Shown here one piece after another: positions 9,229 through 16,784 of a stretch of DNA of 64,000 bases. Within the stretch, counting starts at the first letter, position 1; each line of letters begins with the position of its first letter. A program made the translations under genes and the position numbers. The notes under the pieces were generated by a model, which was not told where the DNA came from, searched no databases, and saw only the letters and a program-made list of their open reading frames with translations. Source of the DNA: Leifsonia sp040686855 (GTDB lineage Bacteria; Actinomycetota; Actinomycetes; Actinomycetales; Microbacteriaceae); assembly GCF_040686855.1 (NCBI RefSeq), contig NZ_JBFBOG010000002.1, positions 186,001 through 250,000 of the forward strand, written 5' to 3'.

Positions 9229-10231
9229 GCACCTTGCCCACGGCGCCGTTCTCGACGGCGTCGTGGGCGGCCGCGGTCTCGGCGAGCGGGAAGCGCGTGA
9301 TCGGGAGACCGTGCTCGGCTCCGACCCGGAGTGCGCCGTCCGCTGCCGCTGCGGACACCGCACGCACGGCGGCGTCCTTGGTCGCCGGAGCCACGGTGTA
9401 GGTGAGCACGAACTGCCAGCGCAGGTTCTTCGACATGCTCGGCCGCACGGGGATCGTCACCGCGTCGGCGCCGGGGGCGTCGGCGTAGCTCGCGATGGTG
9501 GCGTTCGCGCCCGTCACCTTCACGTCGAGCTCAGCGTTCGCGGACACGTTCACCTCGACCACGATGTCGACGCCGCGCGGCGCGAGCGCGCCGATGGCCT
9601 GCGCGGTGTCGGGTTCCGTGTAGTTCACGACGTGGTGCGCACCGGCCGCACGGGCGAGCTCCGCCTTGTCGTGGCTGCTGACGGTCGCGATCACCGTCGC
9701 GCCGGCCCACACCGCGAGCTGGATGGCCGCGTGGCCGACCGCCCCCGCGCCTCCCGCGACGAGCACGGTCCGGCCGTCGAGCGATCCCGGCGCGAGCTCC
9801 GTCGGCGCGTGCTCGTAGGAGGTGAGCGCCCGGTGCGCGGTGAGCGCCGGGATGCCGAACGAGGCTCCCTCGTCGAAGGTCACGTCGTCGGGCAGCGCCA
9901 CCACCTGCCGCTCGGGCAGCACCACGAGCTCCTGGGCGGTGCCGTCCGGACGCTGGTAGGCGGCATCCCACACCCACACCCGGTCACCGGGCGCGAACGC
10001 GGTGACGCCCGCGCCGACCTCGTCGACGACGCCCGCGCCGTCCTGGTTCGGCACCTGCGGCCGCGGCAGCTCCTTCGGGCCGCCGCCCTTCCGCGCCTTC
10101 CAGTCGGTCGGGTTGACCCCGGAGACGTGGATGCGCACACGCACCTCGCCGGGACCCGGACGGGGCTCCTCGCGCTCGCCGAGGGTGAGGACGTCGGAGC
10201 CGCCGGTGGTGGAGTAGGTCACAGCCTTCAT
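9212..10231 (-). CDS. Zinc-type alcohol dehydrogenase/NADPH:quinone reductase family protein
   Basis: A 339-residue MDR-superfamily enzyme. The N-terminal catalytic GroES-like domain contains SGVNPTDWKAR and DGAGVVDEVGAGV. The NADPH-binding Rossmann domain starts near VLVAGGAGAVGHAAIQLA (about residue 150). The zinc-coordinating cysteines of true alcohol dehydrogenases are absent, so it is a quinone oxidoreductase-like (QOR) member acting on quinones or enones. The ATG follows TTGGCT by 6 bases, a possible leaderless promoter. Exact substrate unknown. Confidence 0.88.
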   Translation of the reverse strand: MKAVTYSTTGGSDVLTLGEREEPRPGPGEVRVRIHVSGVNPTDWKARKGGGPKELPRPQVPNQDGAGVVDEVGAGVTAFAPGDRVWVWDAAYQRPDGTAQELVVLPERQVVALPDDVTFDEGASFGIPALTAHRALTSYEHAPTELAPGSLDGRTVLVAGGAGAVGHAAIQLAVWAGATVIATVSSHDKAELARAAGAHHVVNYTEPDTAQAIGALAPRGVDIVVEVNVSANAELDVKVTGANATIASYADAPGADAVTIPVRPSMSKNLRWQFVLTYTVAPATKDAAVRAVSAAAADGALRVGAEHGLPITRFPLAETAAAHDAVENGAVGKVLIDVA

Positions 10232-10272
10232 GGCTCCAGCCAACCATGTCCGGCGGCGGGTTTCGAGGGCGA

Positions 10273-11469
10273 TCAGCCCGCGGTGCACGCCCCCGAGCTG
10301 ATCGGGGTGGACCCGACGGACGACAGGACCGGCCGCAGCTCGGCGAGCGTGAGCGCGTAGCCCGTGTCGGGATCGGTGGCGCTGCGGGCGAAGACGACGC
10401 CGGCGACCTGTCCGTTCGCGTCGAGCAGCGGACCACCCGAGTTGCCGGGACGGACGCTGCCGCGCAGGGAGTAGATGTCGCGGTCGACGCTGCCGCTCTG
10501 GTAGATGTCGGTGCCGCGGGCGGTCACTCGGTCGCGGACGCGCTGCGGCGAGATCGTGAACGGGCCGTCGCCGGGGTAGCCGGCGGCGTAGGCCGCGGCT
10601 CCGGCCGTGAGGTCCGGGCCGATGTCGAGCGGGGCGGCGTTCAGGTCGGTCACGTCGAGAACGGCCAGGTCGCGTGACGGGTCGAAGGCGATCAGCGTCG
10701 CGCGCTCGACCGACGTGCTGCCGGACTCCCGGACGACGACGGAGGAGGCTCCCGCGACCACATGCGCGTTGGTCACGACGCGGCCGCGCTGGACGACCCA
10801 TCCACTGCCCTCCGAGTCCAGGCCGCACGCGGGCTTCGACGCGAGCACCGTGACCACGGACTGCTCGGAGCGTGAAACGGCGGCGGGGATCGACGGGTCC
10901 GGCTCCGGGACGGCGCGGATCGTCTCGCCGCCCTCGAAGACCTTCGGCAGTCCCGCGCCGGCGAGGGCGTCGTCCATGGCGCCGAGCACGGTGGAGGAGG
11001 GGAGCGGCGCGACGCTGTTCAGGGTCGCCACCACCCGCGACGAGCTGGCTGCCTGTACCACGGTGGCCAGGCTGGTCGCCATGGCGAATCCGGCGAGCAG
11101 CCACACGACGACCGCCCAGGTGGCCAACCCGAGGACGGCCCCGACGAGCGAGTCGAGCCAGCGCACCGGGCCGTGGCGCAGCACCTTGCCGACGATGGAG
11201 GCGAGCGCGCCGGTGAGGGCGTACACGACGCCGGCGCAGACGAGGATCACGACGCCGGCGACAACGGACCGCTGGGTCACGCCGCCGAAGCCGGCGTCGG
11301 CGAACCAGCCGACGACGACAGGGGCGAGCATCAAACCCAGCCACAGCCCCACGCCGAGACCGATGAGCGTGCCCGCCGAGCGGATGGCGCCCTTGGTCCA
11401 CCCGGCGGCGATCGCCAGGACGGCGAGCACCACGAGCACCACGTCCACCACGATCTCCACGAGGGCCAC
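10273..11469 (-). CDS. marP: MarP-like membrane serine protease (CvpA-type membrane domain + trypsin fold)
   Basis: A 398-residue protein with four N-terminal membrane helices (residues 1-135, CvpA-like) and a secreted trypsin-fold domain. The triad is His236 (NAHVVAG), Asp267 (SRDLAVL) and Ser344 (PGNSGGPL). Cys215 and Cys395 are the only cysteines in the protease part. MarP of Mycobacterium tuberculosis has almost the same length, triad positions and a regulatory disulfide between equivalent cysteines, so orthology is likely. MarP protects mycobacteria in acid and oxidative stress by processing a cell-wall hydrolase; that role here is inference. Confidence 0.9.
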   Translation of the reverse strand: MALVEIVVDVVLVVLAVLAIAAGWTKGAIRSAGTLIGLGVGLWLGLMLAPVVVGWFADAGFGGVTQRSVVAGVVILVCAGVVYALTGALASIVGKVLRHGPVRWLDSLVGAVLGLATWAVVVWLLAGFAMATSLATVVQAASSSRVVATLNSVAPLPSSTVLGAMDDALAGAGLPKVFEGGETIRAVPEPDPSIPAAVSRSEQSVVTVLASKPACGLDSEGSGWVVQRGRVVTNAHVVAGASSVVVRESGSTSVERATLIAFDPSRDLAVLDVTDLNAAPLDIGPDLTAGAAAYAAGYPGDGPFTISPQRVRDRVTARGTDIYQSGSVDRDIYSLRGSVRPGNSGGPLLDANGQVAGVVFARSATDPDTGYALTLAELRPVLSSVGSTPISSGACTAG

Positions 11470-11548
11470 ACTGCCTCACGAGACTGGACGACTGCTCAAC
11501 TCTCACTAAGGGAGTACCGTCCGACGCCTAGAGACCTAGGAGGGCATC

Positions 11549-11686
11549 ATGTCCGATCCCCGCGCCAACGGCGACGACGAACGGGAAGACCTCGACCCGG
11601 GCGAGCGCCAGTACACCAGCGCCGACCTCACCGCGCACGACCCCGAGGAGGGTCAGATCCGCGAGGAGGGCGAGGAGCCCGCTTAG
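11549..11686 (+). CDS. Small acidic protein, 45 residues
   Basis: A short frame with an excellent ribosome site (AGGAGG at 11538-11543, 5 bases before the ATG). The product is very acidic (many Asp and Glu) and lacks hydrophobic stretches, so it should be a disordered or binding peptide in the cytoplasm. I do not recognise it. Its TAG stop overlaps the TAA stop of the opposing small gene, so the two genes end inside the same tetranucleotide TTAG. Confidence 0.65.
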   Translation: MSDPRANGDDEREDLDPGERQYTSADLTAHDPEEGQIREEGEEPA

Positions 11687-11823
11687 AGCCGGCCGTCTTC
11701 CTCGTCTCCGTCGTCGACGGAGTCGGGTGCAGGCTGCGGCGCCGGCACGATGTCCGGATCCATCTGCTCCTCGGGGACGACGTCCGGGAAGTCGGCGGTC
11801 TGCTGGTCGCTCTGTCTGGCCAT
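11683..11823 (-). CDS. Small acidic protein, 46 residues
   Basis: A 46-residue frame rich in Asp, Glu, Gln and Pro, ending in TAA at 11685-11683. There is no Shine-Dalgarno site, but TAACGT lies exactly 6 bases before the ATG, the leaderless layout used by the gene at 4662-5063. The acidic composition and codon choice resemble a real small protein, not noise. It converges on the other small acidic gene with overlapping stop codons. Function unknown. Confidence 0.55.
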   Translation of the reverse strand: MARQSDQQTADFPDVVPEEQMDPDIVPAPQPAPDSVDDGDEEDGRL

Positions 11824-11829
11824 GCGCGA

Positions 11830-11835
11830 ACGTTA
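11830..11835 (-). promoter_or_regulatory. -10 box of a leaderless promoter
   Basis: TAACGT on the minus strand, 6 bases before the ATG at 11823. It is the main argument that the 46-residue gene is expressed. Confidence 0.5.
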
Positions 11836-11910
11836 CGCCCGCGGGCCGGGCGCGGATAGTCCCAACGGGACGGCTTCGCAGCCCGGCGCCGGAGGTGTAG
11901 CGTTCACCGC

Positions 11911-12600
11911 TCAGGGTGTGGAGTCGGACTCCTCCGCAGGCCCAGCGGGCGGCTTCCGCCGCGCGGTGAGCAGCACGATCACCACGCCGATGACCGCCAG
12001 CAGCACGATCCCGATCGCGATGCCGATGACGAGCCCCAGGTCGGTGCCGTTCGACGTCGCCGTCGGCTGGGGTGTGGATGCGGTGGCCGTCGCGGGCGCC
12101 GTGGGTCCGCCCCCGGAACCGGCCGCCTCCCCGGTCGAGGCGGCGCTCGGCGTCGGCTTCGCGCCGCACGGCGACGCCTCCGATCCCTGCGCGGCCTGTG
12201 TCCCTGCGGGCGGCTGGTAGGCGAACGCGTACGACGACGACACGGTGTGCCCGTCCGCGGAGACGACCTGATAGGTGACCGTGTACGAACCCGCAGGTCC
12301 CAGCGCCACCGGGGCGCTCACCTTCGTGTCGGCGACCGTCGCGCATCCGGTCTCGAAGTGGCGCGCCTCGGTGCCCGGTCCGGTGACGGTGAGCAGGTTC
12401 GTCGAGCCGTCCCCGGAAAGGTCGAGCACCCGGTCGTTGAACGTGACGGTCACCGACTGCGGCGGCGTCGTCACGGTGGAATCGGCGGCCGGGTCGCTGC
12501 CGACGACGTAGTCGTGAGCCGCGGCGACCGAGGCGGGGACCAGCACGAGAGCGGCGGCCGCGGCGATGCCGGCGGCCCCGGCGAGCAGCCTGGTCCTCAT
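11911..12600 (-). CDS. copC: CopC domain copper-binding secreted protein
   Basis: A 229-residue exported protein: signal peptide (residues 1-27, ending AAA-HDYVVGSDPA), a CopC beta-barrel with conserved N-terminal His and a DGH motif near residue 118, a low-complexity Pro/Thr/Ser linker, and one C-terminal membrane helix. The mature N-terminal His is the usual Cu(II) ligand. No CopD domain is fused or adjacent. Its ATG overlaps the stop of the ycnI gene by four bases, so the two are made together. Confidence 0.9.
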   Translation of the reverse strand: MRTRLLAGAAGIAAAAALVLVPASVAAAHDYVVGSDPAADSTVTTPPQSVTVTFNDRVLDLSGDGSTNLLTVTGPGTEARHFETGCATVADTKVSAPVALGPAGSYTVTYQVVSADGHTVSSSYAFAYQPPAGTQAAQGSEASPCGAKPTPSAASTGEAAGSGGGPTAPATATASTPQPTATSNGTDLGLVIGIAIGIVLLAVIGVVIVLLTARRKPPAGPAEESDSTP

Positions 12601-13334
12601 CCCTGCACCTTACGCTCGGCGCCGCGCCCGGTCCGGGTGAGGGCGAAGACGGCGATGACCAGAGCGATCGCCCCCAGCGCGAGCCCGCCGACGCCGAGCG
12701 CGATCGAGACGACCGTGGCCGTCGTTCCGGAGTCGGCGGCCTGCGGCTTCGGCGCGTCCGTCGCCAGCAGGGCGCTCGAGCCGTCCTCGGACGGAGCAGG
12801 GCTGTCGATGTACAGCGTCGGCGCGGGGTGCTCGGGCTCCTTGCCCGACGCCGGGGTCGGCTGATCCCAGTCGACGACCGTGCCGTCGGAGTAGTACTGG
12901 TGCGCCGGGAGCTCCACCGAGCCGGTGTCGGGCACGGCGCCCGCCGAGACGGTGAACTGCTGGAACTGCCCAGGCGCGACCTGCACGCCGCTGTCGGCGG
13001 TCCAGGTCACCCGCACGGGCGCCTCCGTGATCGTGCCGTCGTCGGTCTTCACCGGCTTGGCGAGCTTCTCGGTGTCGACGGTGGTGGTCCATCCGGCCAG
13101 CGGGAGGTAGCTGACCGAGGTGAACGGCGTGGTCGTCGGCAGATCGACCACCAGCTTGACGGTGCCGGCGGTGGCCGACTCGTTCGGCACTTTGAACGTG
13201 AGGTTGGTGTAGTCGCCCGGCGCCGCCTGGTCGGGATCGACGTGGACGTGCGCGCTGGCCGCGAGGGGCGCGGAGAGCAGGAGCAGAGCGGTGGAGGCCG
13301 CCGCGACGGACGCGGCGAACGTGGACTTCTTCAT
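12597..13334 (-). CDS. ycnI: YcnI family (DUF1775) secreted copper-associated protein
   Basis: A 245-residue protein with a signal peptide ending near ASA-HVHVDPDQ, a DUF1775/YcnI beta domain and a C-terminal membrane helix with a short basic tail. YcnI proteins bind copper through the N-terminal His of the mature chain, which is present here. It is the first gene of a ycnI-copC operon, with a third membrane gene upstream. The partner CopD/YcnJ importer is not in the window. Confidence 0.9.
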   Translation of the reverse strand: MKKSTFAASVAAASTALLLLSAPLAASAHVHVDPDQAAPGDYTNLTFKVPNESATAGTVKLVVDLPTTTPFTSVSYLPLAGWTTTVDTEKLAKPVKTDDGTITEAPVRVTWTADSGVQVAPGQFQQFTVSAGAVPDTGSVELPAHQYYSDGTVVDWDQPTPASGKEPEHPAPTLYIDSPAPSEDGSSALLATDAPKPQAADSGTTATVVSIALGVGGLALGAIALVIAVFALTRTGRGAERKVQG

Positions 13335-13410
13335 GGGTTTTCCCTTGAGCGATCGGATCGTCGGTGAGCGCTGTGCGCGTGACCGGCCGCGTCCGGGAAC
13401 CCCGGAGCGG

Positions 13411-14028
13411 TCAGAACGCGCCGGCGAGCGCCGGCGGCCCGCGGTGCCGCAACCGCGCGAGCGGCAGGCCGAGGTCGCGCAGCCGCGCCGGCTCGGCGGC
13501 CGCCGCGGGGGCGGCGACGGAGCGCACCGGAACGGGCACGGCGACGAGGCGGTCGGTCGCGCGCGCGACCCGCACGCCCGCCGTCCGGAACAGTCCCCAG
13601 AAGGCCTGCTCGCCGAACCGCAGCGCGACCACGGTGATCAGCACGGCGGTGACATGCGTGAGCCACATCGACGGGCTGAGCTCCGAGCCGTGGGCGGCCG
13701 GCATCGAACCGGTCGACATGACGAGGTGCATCCCGGGGTGGAGGTGATTCATCCCACCAGGAGCGGTGAACCGCGTGCTCCCCTCGCCGAGCGAGAACAA
13801 CGCGTGGAAGAGGAACTGACTGAGGCCGACCGCCACGATGAGACGCCAGAGCGACAGCCGCCGGGCCGTGAGGGCGATGGAGGCGAGAGTCGCGAAAGCC
13901 ACGCTGAGCGCGAGCGCGACCGGCCCCGGGGCCGCGCCGCCGCCCGCGACGTGGAAGAGCGCCGCCACGAAGATCGCGGTCGCCGAAGCGAGCATGCCGC
14001 GACAGACGCGAGCCCACCTCGATCCCAT
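13411..14028 (-). CDS. Membrane protein with Met/His-rich loop, copper-locus associated
   Basis: A 205-residue protein with about four membrane helices, lying 76 bases upstream of ycnI on the same strand. The loop at about residues 93-113 contains several Met and His residues (for example MNHLHPGMHL), a composition typical of extracytoplasmic copper sites. The family is not recognised. The ATG at 14028 is preferred over the one two codons earlier because GGAGG stands 6 bases from it but directly abuts the other. Context suggests copper handling (inference). Confidence 0.75.
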   Translation of the reverse strand: MGSRWARVCRGMLASATAIFVAALFHVAGGGAAPGPVALALSVAFATLASIALTARRLSLWRLIVAVGLSQFLFHALFSLGEGSTRFTAPGGMNHLHPGMHLVMSTGSMPAAHGSELSPSMWLTHVTAVLITVVALRFGEQAFWGLFRTAGVRVARATDRLVAVPVPVRSVAAPAAAAEPARLRDLGLPLARLRHRGPPALAGAF

Positions 14029-14157
14029 GCGCATCCTCCGTGTCGAAAGGCTCTTCGTCGCCAGTCTACGGAACGGATGTTCTCGTCCTGTCCGCGCGCC
14101 GGCTGCCGGACCACTACTGGGGTGACGCGGACCGGCGGATCAGAGGCGGCACCGCGT

Positions 14158-14163
14158 TATCCT
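14158..14163 (+). promoter_or_regulatory. -10 box of a leaderless promoter (two-component operon)
   Basis: TATCCT followed by 6 bases and the GTG at 14170. There is no Shine-Dalgarno sequence before the start, consistent with leaderless transcription of the response regulator and kinase pair. Confidence 0.5.
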
Positions 14164-14169
14164 GTGCGA

Positions 14170-14829
14170 GTGGCGGTGGACACATGGCGACGCAGGGTGC
14201 TGGTGGTGGAGGACCACGCCTTGATGCGCTCGCTCGTGGTCGACGCGTTCGCGCAGCGCGGTTTCGACGCCACCGGCGCCCCCGACGCTGCTGAGGCGCT
14301 GGAAGTCGCGGGAGCGACGGACCCCGACCTCCTGGTCACCGACATCGATCTCGGGCGCCGGCCGAACGGGGTGGAACTGGCGACCATCCTGCAGCAGCGC
14401 GCTCCTCACATCGCGGTGATGTTCCTCAGCAACCTGTCGAGGGACGCCGCCGCCGCACAGGCGCGTAGCACCGTCATGCACGCCTCCTTCGTCAACAAGG
14501 CCGCGGTCGAGTCGGTGGAGGAGCTGGTCGACGCCGCAGAGGCGGTGCTGGCCGACCGGCCGGTCGCCAGGGAGCAGGCGGGCACGGACGCGCGTTCCCG
14601 GCTCCTGGCGCTCACGGCGGCGCAGCTCGAGACGACACGGCTGCTCGCGGCCGGGCTCACCAACGCGGAGATCGCCCGCCGACGGAACGTGACCGTCCGA
14701 GCGGTCGAGAAGAGCGTCGAGCGCGTCTTCGCGGCGCTCGGCCTCGCCGGCGGTGAGCGGACGACCCCACGGGTGGCGGCGGCGACGCTCTACGCGGCGA
14801 CCTTCGGCGATCCGGTGACCGGGCTCTGA
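14170..14829 (+). CDS. Two-component response regulator, receiver + LuxR-type HTH
   Basis: A 219-residue regulator of the NarL/FixJ type. The receiver domain has the acidic pair (VVEDH), the phospho-acceptor Asp in LLVTDIDLG and the conserved Lys in VNKAAVES. The C-terminal HTH is LTNAEIARRRNVTVRAVEKSVERV (in pieces: AGLTNAEIARRRN and VRAVEKSVERVF). The GTG at 14170 is supported by a -10 box 6 bases upstream. It lies 7 bases before the kinase gene. The DNA targets are unknown. Confidence 0.9.
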   Translation: MAVDTWRRRVLVVEDHALMRSLVVDAFAQRGFDATGAPDAAEALEVAGATDPDLLVTDIDLGRRPNGVELATILQQRAPHIAVMFLSNLSRDAAAAQARSTVMHASFVNKAAVESVEELVDAAEAVLADRPVAREQAGTDARSRLLALTAAQLETTRLLAAGLTNAEIARRRNVTVRAVEKSVERVFAALGLAGGERTTPRVAAATLYAATFGDPVTGL

Positions 14830-14836
14830 CCGCAGG

Positions 14837-16513
14837 ATGACGACGTTCCGCCGTTCGGTCGTACGCTCGTACGGCCCCAACGCGATCACCTGGTGGACCT
14901 GGCTGCTCTCGCTGCCGTTCGCCCTGACCGTGATGTCCGGGCTCCAGTACGTGACGGGCGGACCGCTCGCCGTGCTCGCCGTCGCCGCCCTGCAGCACGC
15001 GATCCTCGGCGGGCTGCTGCTCCTCGGGGTGGCGGTGCTGCGCCTGATCCGGGGACGCGGGCGGGCGCTCGCCGTGTATGCGATCTTCGGCGTGGTCGGC
15101 GCGGTGCGGCCGCTGCTGTTCCTCGAGGCGGGCGGCCTCCTCGGCATCCCGGTCGCGCCGGGCGATCTGGCCGGCCGGATGCTCGTCAACCTCGTGGTCT
15201 GCGTGGTCGTCTTCGCCCTGACCGCCGTCGGCGTCGACCTGGTGCGTGAGCATCGCGGGGTGTTCCGGCGTCTCCGAGCCGCCCAGCAGGCATCGGAGCG
15301 CGACGTCGAATGCGCCGCCGAACGGCTGAGGCGGCTGCGGAGCACCGCAGTCGACGAGGTGCTTTCGGCGATGGAGGAGGCGGCAGCCGCCGCCGCCGAG
15401 GAGCGGCTGGAGCCCCGCGAGGCGGCCGGTGTCCTGCGCACCCTCGCCGAGGACGTCGTGCGGCCGGCGAGCCACCGCGTCTACAGCGACGAGACGGCCG
15501 ACGGCGCGCCGGACGCCGAACCGCTCGGTCGCGGCGAGTGGTCCAGGTCGGTGATCGGCGGGATGCGCGCAGCGCCGCCCCTCTCCACCGCGCTGCTGTA
15601 CACCGCTCTCGTCGTGCCCTTCGGCCTCACCCTGTTCGGGCCGTCGAGTCTGCTTCCCCTCGCGACCGGCCTCGTGGTCCTCCTGGCCGCCGGGGCCGCC
15701 GCGACCCTCGTGCCGCTGCCGTCCCGGCCGTCGCTGCGTCTGGCGACGCTCGTCCTGCTCTCGATCGCGATCGGTGTGCTCGTCGCGCTGACCAGCGCCC
15801 TCGGCCTGATGCTCGGCGGCCTGGACGCATCGTCGGCCTGGTTCGAGGCGCTGACGTATCCGGTCATCGCGCTCGGCGTCGCCCTGGTCGCGTCGCTGAC
15901 GCTGCGCGTCCGGAGCGACCAGGCGGAGCTCGAGGAGGCGCTGCAGGCGAACGTCGGCACCGCCGCGCGCATCCGCGCCGAGTACGACCGCGAGCGCGCG
16001 TCGCTCGCCCGGCTCCTGCACGCCGGCGTCCAGTCGGAGCTGATCGCCGGGGCGCTCGCCCTGACGGCCGCGCCGGCGGCCGGACCGGAGACCGCGGCGT
16101 TGCGCATCGCCGAGGTCGTCGGCCGTGCCAGGGATGCCCTCCGCGGCGGCCACGAGGAGCCGCAGGCGGCCGACGAGGTGCGTGCGCTGGTGGAGAGCTG
16201 GTCGTCAGCGATCGAGCTCCGCGCCCGGTACGGGGACGACGTGTGGGAGCGCCTGGCCGATCCGTCACGCGCGTCCGCGGTCGTCGACGCCGTCTCGGAA
16301 GGACTCGCCAATGCGGTGCGGCACGGCGACGGCTCCCGCGTCGAGGTCGAGCTCCGGCCGAGCGGACCGGACGGCGTGGAGGTCGTGATCGCCTCGGGCG
16401 GAAGCCTCGACACGCGCGGCCCGGGTATCGGCCTGCGACAACTCGCAGAGCGCGGGACGGTCGTGCTCCGGGAGCTCTCCGGGCGTGTCGAGCTCGTCGT
16501 CGGCATCCCCTGA
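14837..16513 (+). CDS. Membrane histidine kinase-like sensor
   Basis: A 558-residue protein with two groups of membrane helices (about residues 15-135 and 250-355) separated by a charged cytoplasmic segment. A HisKA_3-like dimerisation region with RLLHAGVQSELIAG near residue 395 supplies the probable phospho-His. The C-terminal ATPase domain has the N box SEGLANAVRHG and a G box GPGIGLRQL. It pairs with the response regulator immediately upstream. The double membrane module is unusual for NarL-type kinases. The signal sensed is unknown. Confidence 0.85.
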   Translation: MTTFRRSVVRSYGPNAITWWTWLLSLPFALTVMSGLQYVTGGPLAVLAVAALQHAILGGLLLLGVAVLRLIRGRGRALAVYAIFGVVGAVRPLLFLEAGGLLGIPVAPGDLAGRMLVNLVVCVVVFALTAVGVDLVREHRGVFRRLRAAQQASERDVECAAERLRRLRSTAVDEVLSAMEEAAAAAAEERLEPREAAGVLRTLAEDVVRPASHRVYSDETADGAPDAEPLGRGEWSRSVIGGMRAAPPLSTALLYTALVVPFGLTLFGPSSLLPLATGLVVLLAAGAAATLVPLPSRPSLRLATLVLLSIAIGVLVALTSALGLMLGGLDASSAWFEALTYPVIALGVALVASLTLRVRSDQAELEEALQANVGTAARIRAEYDRERASLARLLHAGVQSELIAGALALTAAPAAGPETAALRIAEVVGRARDALRGGHEEPQAADEVRALVESWSSAIELRARYGDDVWERLADPSRASAVVDAVSEGLANAVRHGDGSRVEVELRPSGPDGVEVVIASGGSLDTRGPGIGLRQLAERGTVVLRELSGRVELVVGIP

Positions 16514-16784
16514 TCGGACGCTGGGAGGAGCGTCGTACCAGCCGTACCGCGCGGTGCACCATCGCCTCGACACGCCTAGATTTTCAAGGGACGGCGACTT
16601 CCAGCCGTCGTGGTTCCGGATGGGGGCCCCTGCGTGACCCGAACGCGCGGGATGGGCCCCCGACCGGAATCTATTCGTCTGCATTGATGGAACATCCAGG
16701 CGAAATCGGGTAGAAAAGATCGTACGCTTTCGCGCCGTCCCGGTGCGTCGACCCCGACCGACCTCCCCAGGAAGACCCAGCAGC

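Noticed and set aside
13291..14169. Long plus-strand open frame leading into the response regulator
   Set aside because: This part is the mirror of the copper-locus membrane gene, with Arg/Glu/His-rich content. The receiver domain starts at 14170.
16580..16742. Possible c-di-AMP (ydaO-type) riboswitch before a cell-wall hydrolase gene
   Set aside because: The conserved ydaO core sequences are not present and the likely transcription start (after TACGCT at 16723) lies downstream of the hairpins.
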